A stretch of DNA of 64,000 nt from Flavobacterium sp. (GCF_029945805.1 NZ_JAQSDH010000033.1:62001-126000), one strand, 5' to 3'; shown: positions 25,225-34,020, counted from the first letter of the stretch. Program-made: numbers and translations. Notes: generated by a model from the sequence alone, not told the origin.

Positions 25225-25857
25225 TTATTCTATTACGGTTACTAAGTCTTCCGTACTTTTTCTAACCTTTACAAGATTAACTAACCAATCGTTGTCTGTA
25301 TCTCTGTAACCAACTGGCAACATAACTACACTGCGCAGTCCTTTTGCTCTCAAGTCTAAAATTTCGTCTAATTTATCCGCGTCAAATCCTTCTAATGGAG
25401 TGGCATCTACTCCTTCAAAAGCAGCAGCAGAAATAGCTTGCGAAAATGCGATATAAGCTTGTTTTGCAGCGTGATTAAAGTTTACTTCAACATCTTGTTG
25501 TGGATACATTTTTAGTAATTTTTGTCGGTAGTTTTCCCAACCTTCATTTTTAAATCCGCGAATCTCATTTGTTAGATCAAACATATAGTTAATTCGATCT
25601 TCTGTGTAGGTATCCCAAGCAGCAAAAACAAGCAGATGCGAGCAGTCTGTAATTACAGATTGGTTCCAAGCTATTGGTCTAATTTGTTCTTTGATTTTTT
25701 GATTCTTAACCACAATTATTTCAAAAGGTTGTAATCCACTTGATGTTGGAGCTAAACGAGCAGCTTCAATAATATTGTCAATTTTGTCTTGTGATACTTT
25801 TTTTCCATTCATTGCTTTTGCAGCATATCTCCATTTTAATTTTTCTAATAATTCCAT
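25225..25857 (-). CDS. NAD(P)H-dependent nitroreductase-family oxidoreductase
   Basis: A 210-residue FMN enzyme of the nitroreductase superfamily (NfsB-like). Visible motifs are the FMN-contacting RYAAKAMNGKKVSQDKIDNIIEAARLAPTSSGLQPFEIIVV start, the AYIAFSQAISAAAFEGVDATPLEGFD middle and the glycine-rich VVMLPVGYRDTDNDWL near the end. These enzymes reduce quinones, nitro compounds or enones with NAD(P)H. It is the first structural gene after the TetR gene (64-base gap) and precedes the YqhD gene by 39 bases, so a single operon is likely. Confidence 0.92.
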   Translation of the reverse strand: MELLEKLKWRYAAKAMNGKKVSQDKIDNIIEAARLAPTSSGLQPFEIIVVKNQKIKEQIRPIAWNQSVITDCSHLLVFAAWDTYTEDRINYMFDLTNEIRGFKNEGWENYRQKLLKMYPQQDVEVNFNHAAKQAYIAFSQAISAAAFEGVDATPLEGFDADKLDEILDLRAKGLRSVVMLPVGYRDTDNDWLVNLVKVRKSTEDLVTVIE

Positions 25858-25921
25858 ATCTTTCTTTTAATTTTTATTTGCTAATTTCTTTATGTTGTTT
25901 GAAGTTATTATGACTTCGGTA

Positions 25922-26509
25922 TTATTTTTTACTAACTTTTATACTATTCCAAGCTGCTTGATACGCTTCTTCTAAATGTGTTTGATCTAATATAAAAGCA
26001 CCACTTTTTTGTGACATCATTAAAAAAGACAAAGGGTTTATGGTATATGCGTATAATAAATAGTCAGATAATGGTTTAATAACTCCTTCTTTTTTACCGC
26101 GTTCCCAAAGCTCGAGTAGGGGCTCTAAATGTTTAATACCTTCTTGTCTACTAGATTCATCAATCATTGGAGTATTATCACATTGTGCTAAAAACAGTGC
26201 ATTTTCACAATTGGTAAGTTTAAAATCGGCAATGCGTTTCCAAATAATTTCAAAACCAGTTTCCACAGACATTTCGGTATTATAAGTTGCAAAAGCAAAT
26301 TTTGTATAGGTTGCTTTTACTTCTATATAGGTTTTGTTTACTAAATCTTGTTTGTTTTCAAAATACAAATAAATAGTAGCAGGCGAAACATTTGCCATTT
26401 TTGCAATTTGGCTCATAGGAGTTGCATGAAAACCATTGTTGTTAACCAATTCTATAGTTGCCTTTATAAGTGCATTTCTTTTATCGATACTTTTTTGAAG
26501 TTTAGCCAT
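25922..26509 (-). CDS. TetR/AcrR-family transcriptional regulator
   Basis: A 195-residue repressor-type protein. The N-terminal helix-turn-helix reads IELVNNNGFHATPMSQIAKMANVSPATIYLYFENKQDLVNKTY, a textbook TetR DNA-binding domain. The remaining 140 residues are the variable effector domain (TetR_C-like). It heads the operon with nitroreductase, YqhD and DJ-1 genes and probably represses it and itself. A palindrome lies just upstream at 26543-26557. The inducer is unknown; an aldehyde, quinone or other electrophile is the natural guess from the operon content. Confidence 0.93.
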   Translation of the reverse strand: MAKLQKSIDKRNALIKATIELVNNNGFHATPMSQIAKMANVSPATIYLYFENKQDLVNKTYIEVKATYTKFAFATYNTEMSVETGFEIIWKRIADFKLTNCENALFLAQCDNTPMIDESSRQEGIKHLEPLLELWERGKKEGVIKPLSDYLLYAYTINPLSFLMMSQKSGAFILDQTHLEEAYQAAWNSIKVSKK

Positions 26510-26528
26510 TTGCTCTCTTTTTACAGTG

Positions 26529-26557
26529 CAAAGATATATAAAAATGAATGTTCATTC
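26529..26557 (-). promoter_or_regulatory. -7 box and candidate TetR operator
   Basis: On the minus strand TATCTTTG (26536-26529) is an exact TANNTTTG 20 bases before the TetR ATG. Immediately upstream lie two overlapping palindromes: AATGAA-TG-TTCATT (26543-26556) and GAATG-TT-CATTC (26546-26557). The position, between the -33 and -7 regions, suits a repressor site. Confidence 0.5.
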
Positions 26558-27039
26558 TTTTTTATTAACAAAGATTTATTGATTGTTATATTGATGAAAA
26601 AGATTTTGGAGTAAAAAGTAGTACCGATCAGATATTTAAAATGCTATTATGATAGTGATGATTTACTTTGTCGGTCAGTTATCGCTCGGGTGCCGTCAGT
26701 ACCCACAACGAATTCATAAAAAGCTAATAATATAACTTTCAAATAATTGTCTGAAACAATATAGTTTTGCACGTGTGTCTACAGAAAATAGGAGCGAGGC
26801 ATTGTGGGTAATGTCTGTTAGCGTTAGTGTTATTTTCCGTTCATTTTTCCTTTACTTTTGGCTACCTTATAAACACTCAATACAAAGTCAGCACAGTTTT
26901 TTGTTCTACTTTCGAACGGTTTCTCTTTCAAACATACTTTTTACTGTCGTCGTAAACCAGTTGAATTTTTCAAAACTAATTTTTGTTCTTAATTCAATTA
27001 CAGCTACTATTTTGGCAGAGTTTTTGTTTTTGAAGAATT
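26558..27039. other. Accessory-looking intergenic region without a recognisable gene
   Basis: About 480 bases between the TetR gene and the HTH gene. TACCCACAA (26700-26708) and TTGTGGGTA (26802-26810) form a 9-bp inverted repeat about 110 bases apart end to end. A 97-codon frame (26775-27068) has a hydrophobic, low-information product and no family features, so I do not call it a gene. Confidence 0.4.
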
Positions 27040-27091
27040 GGTCGCACAAAGTGAGGTCGCAAAATTAAATGCGACCAGTAGTTTTGCGACT
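27040..27091 (+). promoter_or_regulatory. Phased GGTCGCA operator-like array
   Basis: GGTCGCA occurs at 27040-27046 and 27055-27061, then inverted as TGCGACC at 27070-27076 and TGCGACT at 27085-27091. The four half-sites are at exact 15-base steps with 8-base spacers and form a mirror-symmetric set centred near 27065. The array ends 24 bases before the ATG of the HTH gene. Binding by that HTH protein is inference. Confidence 0.45.
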
Positions 27092-27115
27092 GGTAACCGT
27101 TTAAAATTAAATTCA

Positions 27116-27640
27116 ATGATAAAACATAAATTTTACCCAGAAACTTTCGGGCTTACCCAATTCGAAATTGCGTCGCTTTTAAACGTCAGCCGCAGCCATT
27201 GGTCGCATTTTGTAAGGAACGTTAAAAATTTGTCGTCAAAATCAAATTTGCTTTTAAGTGAAATGACACTCTTTATGCTTTCGGACGAAGCCAAAGCTGT
27301 TGAAAATTTGCCGAGCACTGAGATAGGTGAGAGGAGAGCCAAAGATGTATTCCATAAAAAGCAGGATGAAATCGAATTCCAGCTAGAAGTAATCTCAAAA
27401 AAAATAAACAAAGAAAAGGAATTAAAGGAAAGGTTTTTAAAAGCGGTACAAACGACTGAATTTTTGAGTAAAACGGCTGTAAGAGAAACTAAAGCGCCAC
27501 ACAAACTGTTACATTCAATAGCTGAATTAGCAGAAATGAATTTGCAAGATGTAGTATTCCGTTTAAATTGCCTTCAGGATAACAAACAACTTCTTCAGGT
27601 GCAATACGACTGGCTTAAAAATAATGAAGAGAAGTTATAA
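27116..27640 (+). CDS. Small helix-turn-helix protein of unknown function
   Basis: A 174-residue protein from ATG 27116 (MIKHKFYPETFGLTQFEIAS). Residues 12-45 look like an XRE-type helix-turn-helix (LTQFEIASLLNVSRSHWSHFVRNVKNLS). The rest is charged and helical, with a likely coiled coil (EIEFQLEVISKKINKEKELKERFLK) and a C-terminal LQDNKQLLQVQYDWLK helix. An upstream TTG at 27038 would read through the phased GGTCGCA array and is less likely. The gene converges with the TolC gene and overlaps its end by 6 bases. I cannot assign a function; transcription regulation is plausible. Confidence 0.6.
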   Translation: MIKHKFYPETFGLTQFEIASLLNVSRSHWSHFVRNVKNLSSKSNLLLSEMTLFMLSDEAKAVENLPSTEIGERRAKDVFHKKQDEIEFQLEVISKKINKEKELKERFLKAVQTTEFLSKTAVRETKAPHKLLHSIAELAEMNLQDVVFRLNCLQDNKQLLQVQYDWLKNNEEKL

Positions 27641-28942
27641 ACTCAAATTTCCAGCCAATTCTTTCAATGCAATTTCAGATAATTTTGCTTGAAACTGCGC
27701 ATTACTGTTACGTACTTTAGCATTAATGTAATTCAATTGTGCCGTTCTGAATTCGATAGTAGGAACAGTTCCGATTCGAAATTTTTCTAAGGTAATATCG
27801 AGATTTTGTTTGGCAATCGCTTCATTTCTTTGCTCTAGTTTTGTCAGCTCTAAATTGGTTAAATAGGTTTGGAATGACGTCAGTAAAGTCGTTTGTAACT
27901 GCTGATTTTGTTGGGCAATAGCGATAGTAGTATTATCAACTAAAAGTTTAGCCACTTTCTCATTTCGCCTTTGGTTAAAGCCGTCAAAAAGATTTAACGT
28001 TGCTGTAAATCCGTAGTTTAAGCCTTTACCTGACGATTGGGCTATGAAACCTAAACTCGATTCACTTTCAGTAAAATTATACGCAGAGTTCAACCGCACC
28101 ACTGGATATCGGTCGCTTTTTATTTGCTTCAATTGCAATTCGGCAATGCGTTTGTTCAGAACCTGTGCTTCTAATTGTGGGTTTTGTTTCTCGGCTAGCG
28201 TAGTCAATTCGGCTAAAAGTAATTTCTCATCAACCGTAATGGTTTCGATCACTTTAAAGTCGGTTTTAGCATCACGGGCCAAAATCTGATTCAGTAAAGT
28301 TTTGGTGTTCGCATACAATTCTTTTTGTCGCAAGTACATTGTTGTATCGGTGTTCAAATCGACCTGCGCATTTAAAACTTCAAGTTTTGACGCCTTTCCA
28401 ATAGTGTATCGGTTTTGTGCCAATTGTACTCGTTGATTTGAAATCACAATTGTGGTATCCATTGCGGAAAGCTGTTGCTGCTGTTGCACCAAATCGTAAT
28501 ACGTTGAAGTGACATCACTAATTTTAGTTATAATGGTAAGTTTTAATTCGGCTTCCCCTAATTTCTGTAAAACTTTCAACTGATCGTATCTAGCGAACAT
28601 TCTGAGTCCGTCAAAAACCGTCCAGTCTAAACCTACGCCGTAAGTTAAACTATTATTTTTCGCATTGTCAAGAGTAGCAGTAGTTCCGTCAGACCGGGTT
28701 TGAGTTGTATTTTGGATGCTATTATTGTCAATTACATTAGCGGCAACTTTCGGCAACATTCCAGAATTACCAATAGTAGCATTCGTTTTATCGATAGACA
28801 AATCATTTTTAGAGATTCTGATTTCATAGTTGTTTTCCAAAGCAATTTTCACAGCATCTTCTAGCGAAAGTACTTCTTGTGAGAACATTTTTGGAACAAA
28901 TGCAAATAAAAGAATGGTGATATAGATGGATTTCATTTTCAT
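27635..28942 (-). CDS. TolC-family outer-membrane efflux protein
   Basis: A 435-residue protein with signal peptide (KSIYITILLFAFVPKMFSQ) and two OEP repeats of long helices and strands: LSLEDAVKIALENNYEIRISKNDL and a second half starting near TTLAEKQNPQLEAQVLNKRIAELQLKQIKSDRYP. This is the TolC fold, a trimeric channel through the outer membrane and periplasm. It is the third gene of an operon after the adaptor (33228) and pump (32080), 51 bases past the pump stop. The start may be ATG 28942 or the second ATG two codons on. Confidence 0.92.
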   Translation of the reverse strand: MKMKSIYITILLFAFVPKMFSQEVLSLEDAVKIALENNYEIRISKNDLSIDKTNATIGNSGMLPKVAANVIDNNSIQNTTQTRSDGTTATLDNAKNNSLTYGVGLDWTVFDGLRMFARYDQLKVLQKLGEAELKLTIITKISDVTSTYYDLVQQQQQLSAMDTTIVISNQRVQLAQNRYTIGKASKLEVLNAQVDLNTDTTMYLRQKELYANTKTLLNQILARDAKTDFKVIETITVDEKLLLAELTTLAEKQNPQLEAQVLNKRIAELQLKQIKSDRYPVVRLNSAYNFTESESSLGFIAQSSGKGLNYGFTATLNLFDGFNQRRNEKVAKLLVDNTTIAIAQQNQQLQTTLLTSFQTYLTNLELTKLEQRNEAIAKQNLDITLEKFRIGTVPTIEFRTAQLNYINAKVRNSNAQFQAKLSEIALKELAGNLSL

Positions 28943-28993
28943 ATTTATGCTGAATAAACTTGTTCTGAATTCATTTCAGAATTTCAGTACTAA

Positions 28994-31900
28994 TTATTTT
29001 TCTAAGGCTTCAATGTTGTCAAATTCAGGTCGGTGTTTTTTTGCTTTGGACCACATCAAGTAAAATGCTGGAATTACAAATAAGGTAAGAACTAGAGAGA
29101 AAATAGTTCCGCCTACAATAACAACTCCCATTCCAATTCTACTGGTTGAAGCGGCACCCAACGACATTGCAATAGGTAACGCACCTAATGCTATCGCCAA
29201 ACTTGTCATCAAAATTGGACGCAAACGCGCTTCAGAAGCCTGAATAATCGCATCATATTTTGCGACACCTTGTTCTCGAAGTTGGTTGGCAAATTCGACA
29301 ATCAAGATTCCGTTTTTGGTGACCAATCCGATGAGCATTACGGTTCCAATTTGGCTAAAGATATTCCAAGTTTGACCAAATAACCAAAGTGAGAATAGGG
29401 CGCCTGCTACCGCCATCGGAACAGTCAAAATGATAATAAGTGGATCGATAAAACTTTCGAACTGAGCCGATAAAATCAAGTAAATTAGTAAAAGTGCCAA
29501 TCCAAAAGCGAAGGCAGTATTTGAACTACTCTCAACAAAGTCACGTGATTCTCCACCTAAATCGGTAGTAAAGGAATCGTCTAATATTTTTTCTTTTACC
29601 GCATTCATGGCGTCAATTCCGTCAACCATACTCTTTCCAGGAGCCAAACCAGCAGAAACGGTTGCTGATAAATACCTGTTGTTGTGGAATAACTGTGGTG
29701 GATTACTTTGTTCTTCCACTTTCACCACATTATCTAATTGAATTAATTCGCCTTTTTTATTTTTCACAAACATCGAAGTCAAATCTAAGGGTGCCGCTCG
29801 ATCTTTTTTGTCAAATTGTCCAATAACTTGGTATTGTTTTCCGTTTTGCATATAATAACCAAAACGTTGTCCACTCAATGATAATTGCAAGGTTTGTGCG
29901 ATATCCAAAATAGAAATGCCTAAACTTTCAGCTTTTTCACGATCAATGGATACATTAATTTCGGGCTTATTGAACTTTAGATTCACATCCACATTCGAGA
30001 ACACATCACTTTTTCCAGCTTCTTCCATGAATAATGGAATTTTTTCACGCAGCTTTTCGAAATTTGGAGCCTGAATAATATACTGAATAGGCAAACCACC
30101 ACGACGGTTTACAGCAATGGTCGGCTGTTCGGAAACGGTAACTTTGGCTTGCGTGTATTTTTTAGTCCATTTATTTAACTTTTCTACAATTTCTTTTTGT
30201 GATTGTTCTCGATCACCAACATCTGTCAAAGCCAAACGAACTCTTCCTGTATTCACTGATGAGGATAAAAATCCAGGTGCTGTAATGACTAAAGCAATTT
30301 TTTTCTCAGGAATACTATCATTAATTAATTGGTATAAATCTTCCATAAAACGATCGGTATAGTCATACGACGAACCTTCCGGAGCCGTTATACCCATAGT
30401 GACTAAACTTCTATCATCATAAGGAGCCGTTTCTTTCGGAATGATACTGAAAAACAAAATAATTAATCCAATACAAAAAATTACAATCGGGATACTAAGC
30501 CATTTCTTTTTCATGAATTTCTCCAAAGAATTAGCGTAGCCTTTATTCAATCCTACAAAATAAGGTTCAGTAAAGGTGTAGAATTTTGTTCTTTTTTGTT
30601 CTCCACCTTTCATCAAATACGCATTCAACATAGGTGTTAAAGTCAATGATACAAAAGCTGAAATTAACACGGCGGCACCAATGACGACGCCGAATTCTCG
30701 AAACAAACGTCCCACGAAACCTTCAAGGAAAATGATGGGTAAAAATACGGCTGCCAATGTAATCGAAATCGAAATTACGGCAAAGAAAATCTCGTTAGAC
30801 CCTTTAATCGCTGCTTCAATTGGCGACATGCCTTCTTCTACTTTTTTGAAGATATTTTCGGTTACTACAATTCCGTCATCCACTACCAATCCTGTGGCAA
30901 GAACGATAGCTAGTAGTGTCAATACGTTAACTGAAAACCCACATAAATACATGATAAAAAAGGTAGCAATCAACGAAACCGGAATATCAATTAGTGGTCG
31001 GAACGCAATGGCCCAGTTTCTAAAAAACAAAAAGATGATTAGAATTACCAAAATGATTGAGATAGCTAGCGTTTCAGCTACTTCAAATACTGATTTTTTA
31101 ATAAATATGGTATTGTCTAAGGCTACATTTAGCTTAATGTCTTTGGGTAAATCTTTCTTTAAAATATCGTATTGCTTATAGAAATCACTGGCAATATTTA
31201 GATAATTGGTTCCTGGTTGCGGAATCAGCGCCAAAGCAATCATCGATTGACCGTTAGCTTTAAATTGGGTTTCAAGATTTTCTGGACCTAATTCGGCACG
31301 ACCGATATCACTCAGACGAACAATTTTATCTCCGTCAGCGACAATAATAATGTTATTAAATTCCTTTTCGTTAGAAAGGTTTCCCATCGTTTTTACCGTC
31401 AATTCGGTATTATCTCCCGTAATTTTTCCAGAAGGCAATTCGACATTTTGTTTGTCTAATGCAGCCCGAACTTCTGAAACGGTAATCCCATAAGAAGACA
31501 ATTTTAAGGGATCAATCCAAATTCGCATCGAATATTTTTTTTGACCCCAAATCTGAACACTACTTACGCCCGAAATGGTTTGCAGTCGCTCGGCAATTAC
31601 ATTTTCAGCATAATCACTCAAAGCTAAAACGTTTTTTGAATCACTTTGAACCGTCATCGAAATTATCGCATCAGAATCGGCATCAGCCTTAGAAACTACT
31701 GGCGGAGCATCAATATCTTGTGGTAAACTTCGAATAGCTTGTGAAACTTTATCACGAACGTCATTGGCGGCTTCCTCTAAGTTTTTTTCTAATTTAAATT
31801 CGATAGTAATATTACTTGAACCTTGATTACTGGAGGAAGTTATGTTTCGGATTCCGTCAATTGAATTGATGGCTTTTTCTAAAGGTTCGGTAATTTGAGA

Positions 31901-32080
31901 TTCGATAATATCAGCGTTTGCCCCAGTATAATTGGTACGAACTGAAATCTGTGCCGGATCAATCGAAGGAAATTCACGTACACCTAAATAGCTGTAACCG
32001 ATGATTCCAAAAAGAATAATGGTAAGATTGATTACAATCGTAAATACGGGCCGCTTGATGCTTAAAGTGGATAAACTCAT
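28994..32080 (-). CDS. RND efflux pump, inner-membrane permease (HAE1-like)
   Basis: A 1028-residue resistance-nodulation-division transporter. It shows the start MSLSTLSIKRPVFTIVINL, two large periplasmic loops and 12 TM segments. The TM4 proton-relay motif is GLVVDDGIVVTENI with adjacent aspartates, and the second half carries LVTKNGILIVEFANQLREQG and RLRPILMTSLA. This is the AcrB/MexB (hydrophobe/amphiphile efflux) type rather than a heavy-metal CusA type. With the adaptor and TolC genes on either side it forms a complete tripartite proton-driven pump. A heptamer array directly precedes its ATG. Confidence 0.95.
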   Translation of the reverse strand: MSLSTLSIKRPVFTIVINLTIILFGIIGYSYLGVREFPSIDPAQISVRTNYTGANADIIESQITEPLEKAINSIDGIRNITSSSNQGSSNITIEFKLEKNLEEAANDVRDKVSQAIRSLPQDIDAPPVVSKADADSDAIISMTVQSDSKNVLALSDYAENVIAERLQTISGVSSVQIWGQKKYSMRIWIDPLKLSSYGITVSEVRAALDKQNVELPSGKITGDNTELTVKTMGNLSNEKEFNNIIIVADGDKIVRLSDIGRAELGPENLETQFKANGQSMIALALIPQPGTNYLNIASDFYKQYDILKKDLPKDIKLNVALDNTIFIKKSVFEVAETLAISIILVILIIFLFFRNWAIAFRPLIDIPVSLIATFFIMYLCGFSVNVLTLLAIVLATGLVVDDGIVVTENIFKKVEEGMSPIEAAIKGSNEIFFAVISISITLAAVFLPIIFLEGFVGRLFREFGVVIGAAVLISAFVSLTLTPMLNAYLMKGGEQKRTKFYTFTEPYFVGLNKGYANSLEKFMKKKWLSIPIVIFCIGLIILFFSIIPKETAPYDDRSLVTMGITAPEGSSYDYTDRFMEDLYQLINDSIPEKKIALVITAPGFLSSSVNTGRVRLALTDVGDREQSQKEIVEKLNKWTKKYTQAKVTVSEQPTIAVNRRGGLPIQYIIQAPNFEKLREKIPLFMEEAGKSDVFSNVDVNLKFNKPEINVSIDREKAESLGISILDIAQTLQLSLSGQRFGYYMQNGKQYQVIGQFDKKDRAAPLDLTSMFVKNKKGELIQLDNVVKVEEQSNPPQLFHNNRYLSATVSAGLAPGKSMVDGIDAMNAVKEKILDDSFTTDLGGESRDFVESSSNTAFAFGLALLLIYLILSAQFESFIDPLIIILTVPMAVAGALFSLWLFGQTWNIFSQIGTVMLIGLVTKNGILIVEFANQLREQGVAKYDAIIQASEARLRPILMTSLAIALGALPIAMSLGAASTSRIGMGVVIVGGTIFSLVLTLFVIPAFYLMWSKAKKHRPEFDNIEALEK

Positions 32081-32120
32081 TTTAATTTTAGATTTTGGAT
32101 TTTAGATTTCAGATTTCAGA
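32081..32120 (-). repeat. Heptamer array abutting the RND permease start codon
   Basis: On the minus strand the leader is a run of 7-mers, CTGAAAT, CTGAAAT, CTAAAAT, CCAAAAT, CTAAAAT, then TAAA and ATG. Array and start codon touch. Confidence 0.7.
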
Positions 32121-32169
32121 AAGGATTTAAAAAGGCTTAAATCAACATTCGTTAATCAATAATCTGAAC

Positions 32170-33228
32170 TCATTTTTGCTTTACTTTAATATCAGCATCA
32201 TTTTTAAGAGACATCACACCCGTAGTTATAAGGCTATCTCCGGAATTTAATCCAGAAGTTATCACAATACTTTTATCCGTTCTTGTTAAAGCCTCAATTT
32301 TGACTTCTTTAGCTTTTCCATTTTGAGCAATGTAAACCACTTTTCCGTCTTGCACCGGAACGACAACTTCGGTTGGAATGAGTATTGCATTTTTGATTGT
32401 TCCTAAGGATAGTTCGATGGTAGCAAAAGTTCCAGGTAATAATTTCCCGCTAGAATTTTCAGTTAACGCACGGATTTTCATTGTTCTCGTTGCCATTTCA
32501 ACTGCAGGTTCCAATGCATAAATTTTGGCTTTGAATTTATCCGTTACATTGGGAACAGTAAAAGTAATTTCCGAACCATTGGAAATTTGAGATGCATATT
32601 TTTCTGGAATAGAGAATGTGATTTTCAGTTGATTGGTGCTAACTAAATTCGCTATTAATGTGGATGGAGTCACATAAGTTCCTGGTGAAATATTTCTTAA
32701 TCCGATTTTTCCGGAGAAGGGCGCTCGGATAGAAGTTTTTCCAATTTGGGCCTGAATCAATTGCGTTTGGGCTTTCATGGTTCTAAAATCAGCGCTCGCA
32801 ATATCATATTCTTCTTGGCTGATGGCTTCTTTTTGTAACAATAATTTGGCTCTTCTTTCGTTTTCGGAGGACAACCCTTCTTTGGTTTTGGCCTGAGCCA
32901 GTTGCGCTCTTAATTCGATATCATTCACTTTTAACAAAACTTGTCCTTTGCTCACTTGACTTCCCTCGGTAAATGATATGCTTTCTACAATTCCCGAGAC
33001 TTCGCTGCGAATTTCAATTTGTTCATTAGCATCAATGGAACCTGAAAGTGCAATAGAATTAGAAAAATCTTGTGGTTCTACTCTAATAACACTAACAGAC
33101 ATTGGCGGTTTTTTACCGTTTTTGTCAGTGCCTTTTTCATTTTCAGATTTGTTTTTAGTGATTCTGTAGACAATCATTCCGCCAATAGCGATCGTAAGAA
33201 TTGTAATTACAACGTACTTTACTTTCAT
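32170..33228 (-). CDS. RND efflux periplasmic adaptor (membrane fusion protein)
   Basis: A 352-residue adaptor of the AcrA/MexA type. One N-terminal TM segment (VVITILTIAIGGMIVYRI) anchors it. The barrel-sandwich hybrid begins GSIDANEQIEIRSEVSGIVESISFTEGSQVSKGQVLLKV, a short alpha-hairpin follows, and the second lipoyl half reads ISQEEYDIASADFRTMKAQ...RAPFSGKIGLRNISPGTYV. Beta-barrel and membrane-proximal domains complete it. It links the pump to TolC and is the first gene of the operon. On the minus strand TAGTTTTG (33261-33254) is a good -7 box, without an obvious TTG partner. Confidence 0.93.
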   Translation of the reverse strand: MKVKYVVITILTIAIGGMIVYRITKNKSENEKGTDKNGKKPPMSVSVIRVEPQDFSNSIALSGSIDANEQIEIRSEVSGIVESISFTEGSQVSKGQVLLKVNDIELRAQLAQAKTKEGLSSENERRAKLLLQKEAISQEEYDIASADFRTMKAQTQLIQAQIGKTSIRAPFSGKIGLRNISPGTYVTPSTLIANLVSTNQLKITFSIPEKYASQISNGSEITFTVPNVTDKFKAKIYALEPAVEMATRTMKIRALTENSSGKLLPGTFATIELSLGTIKNAILIPTEVVVPVQDGKVVYIAQNGKAKEVKIEALTRTDKSIVITSGLNSGDSLITTGVMSLKNDADIKVKQK

Positions 33229-33336
33229 TTAAATAGATTCAAGGTGTTCTGTGCAAAACTACTTCTAACTTATGAAAGGGTTGGTAAGGTTAGTGTTTAT
33301 TTAACATTTGTACGTACAAATTTTGCGAAATAAATT

Positions 33337-34020
33337 TTATTCTACAATGCACTTTAGGGTTTCTGTAGTTTGATTGTAAAACACTTTAACAAAATACAAT
33401 CCTTTGGACACCCCTTTTAGATTAATAGTGTCGCCAGAAAAATAACGTTCTGAATTAAATACTTTTTTTCCAGAGAAATCAGTAATAGTGATCTGAGCCT
33501 GTTGGTCATCTAAGGGTAATTGTAAAGTAAAATTACCGGAATTAGGATTAGGGACAAGACTTGATTTTTTAAATTTATATTCAGTATTCGATAAAAAATA
33601 AGTGCGAGGCAGGGTCAAAGGCGTAGGTAGCGTTACCGTATTGGTTTGACTATAAAATGAATTAGTGGAGCATAATTCGGATTGTCCAGAAATACCAAAA
33701 TAAAAGTTGGAATTAAGTGTGAAATTTTGATCTCCATTGGTATTCAAACCATTTAAAATAATGGTGGTCGTGATAGTACTTGGCATCAGTAATCCGGTAT
33801 CTTGGTAACACAAACCAATAATGTGATCTGAACCATTGCTAGCAATAGTAAAATTTTCAAAGTGATGAATTTCGCAGCAGGAGGAGTTAATGGTCAACTG
33901 CAAATCGGTAGTCCCTTCTATAGGAGCAAAGGTGAAAGAATTAATTCCTGTGGTACAGCCCTGAGCATTTGCCGTTATTGAAATAAAAGCAACGAAAAGT
34001 ATCAGTATTAATTTTTTCAT
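33337..34020 (-). CDS. Secreted protein with type A sorting domain (T9SS cargo)
   Basis: A 227-residue protein with signal peptide MKKLILILFVAFISITANAQ. A cysteine-bearing, beta-rich region follows (about 21-145), with no family I recognise. The last 75 residues are a type A Por-secretion C-terminal domain: SLVPNPNSGNFTLQL, ITITDFSGKKVFN and LKGVSKGLYFVKVFYN. It is probably exported by the type IX system and fixed to the cell surface or released. TATATTTG on the minus strand (34048-34041) may be its -7 box. Confidence 0.85.
   Translation of the reverse strand: MKKLILILFVAFISITANAQGCTTGINSFTFAPIEGTTDLQLTINSSCCEIHHFENFTIASNGSDHIIGLCYQDTGLLMPSTITTTIILNGLNTNGDQNFTLNSNFYFGISGQSELCSTNSFYSQTNTVTLPTPLTLPRTYFLSNTEYKFKKSSLVPNPNSGNFTLQLPLDDQQAQITITDFSGKKVFNSERYFSGDTINLKGVSKGLYFVKVFYNQTTETLKCIVE

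Noticed and set aside
26775..27068. 97-codon frame on the plus strand before the HTH gene
   Set aside because: The product is a hydrophobic run with no family feature, no start context, and it runs into the phased array. Treated as chance.
30681..31181. 166-codon frame antisense to the RND pump
   Set aside because: Low-complexity T/S/I-rich product opposite conserved TM segments; a shadow.
27635..33228. Heavy-metal (CusA) type for the RND pump
   Set aside because: The TM4 region and overall motifs match the AcrB-like type, and no metal-binding motif is seen in the adaptor.
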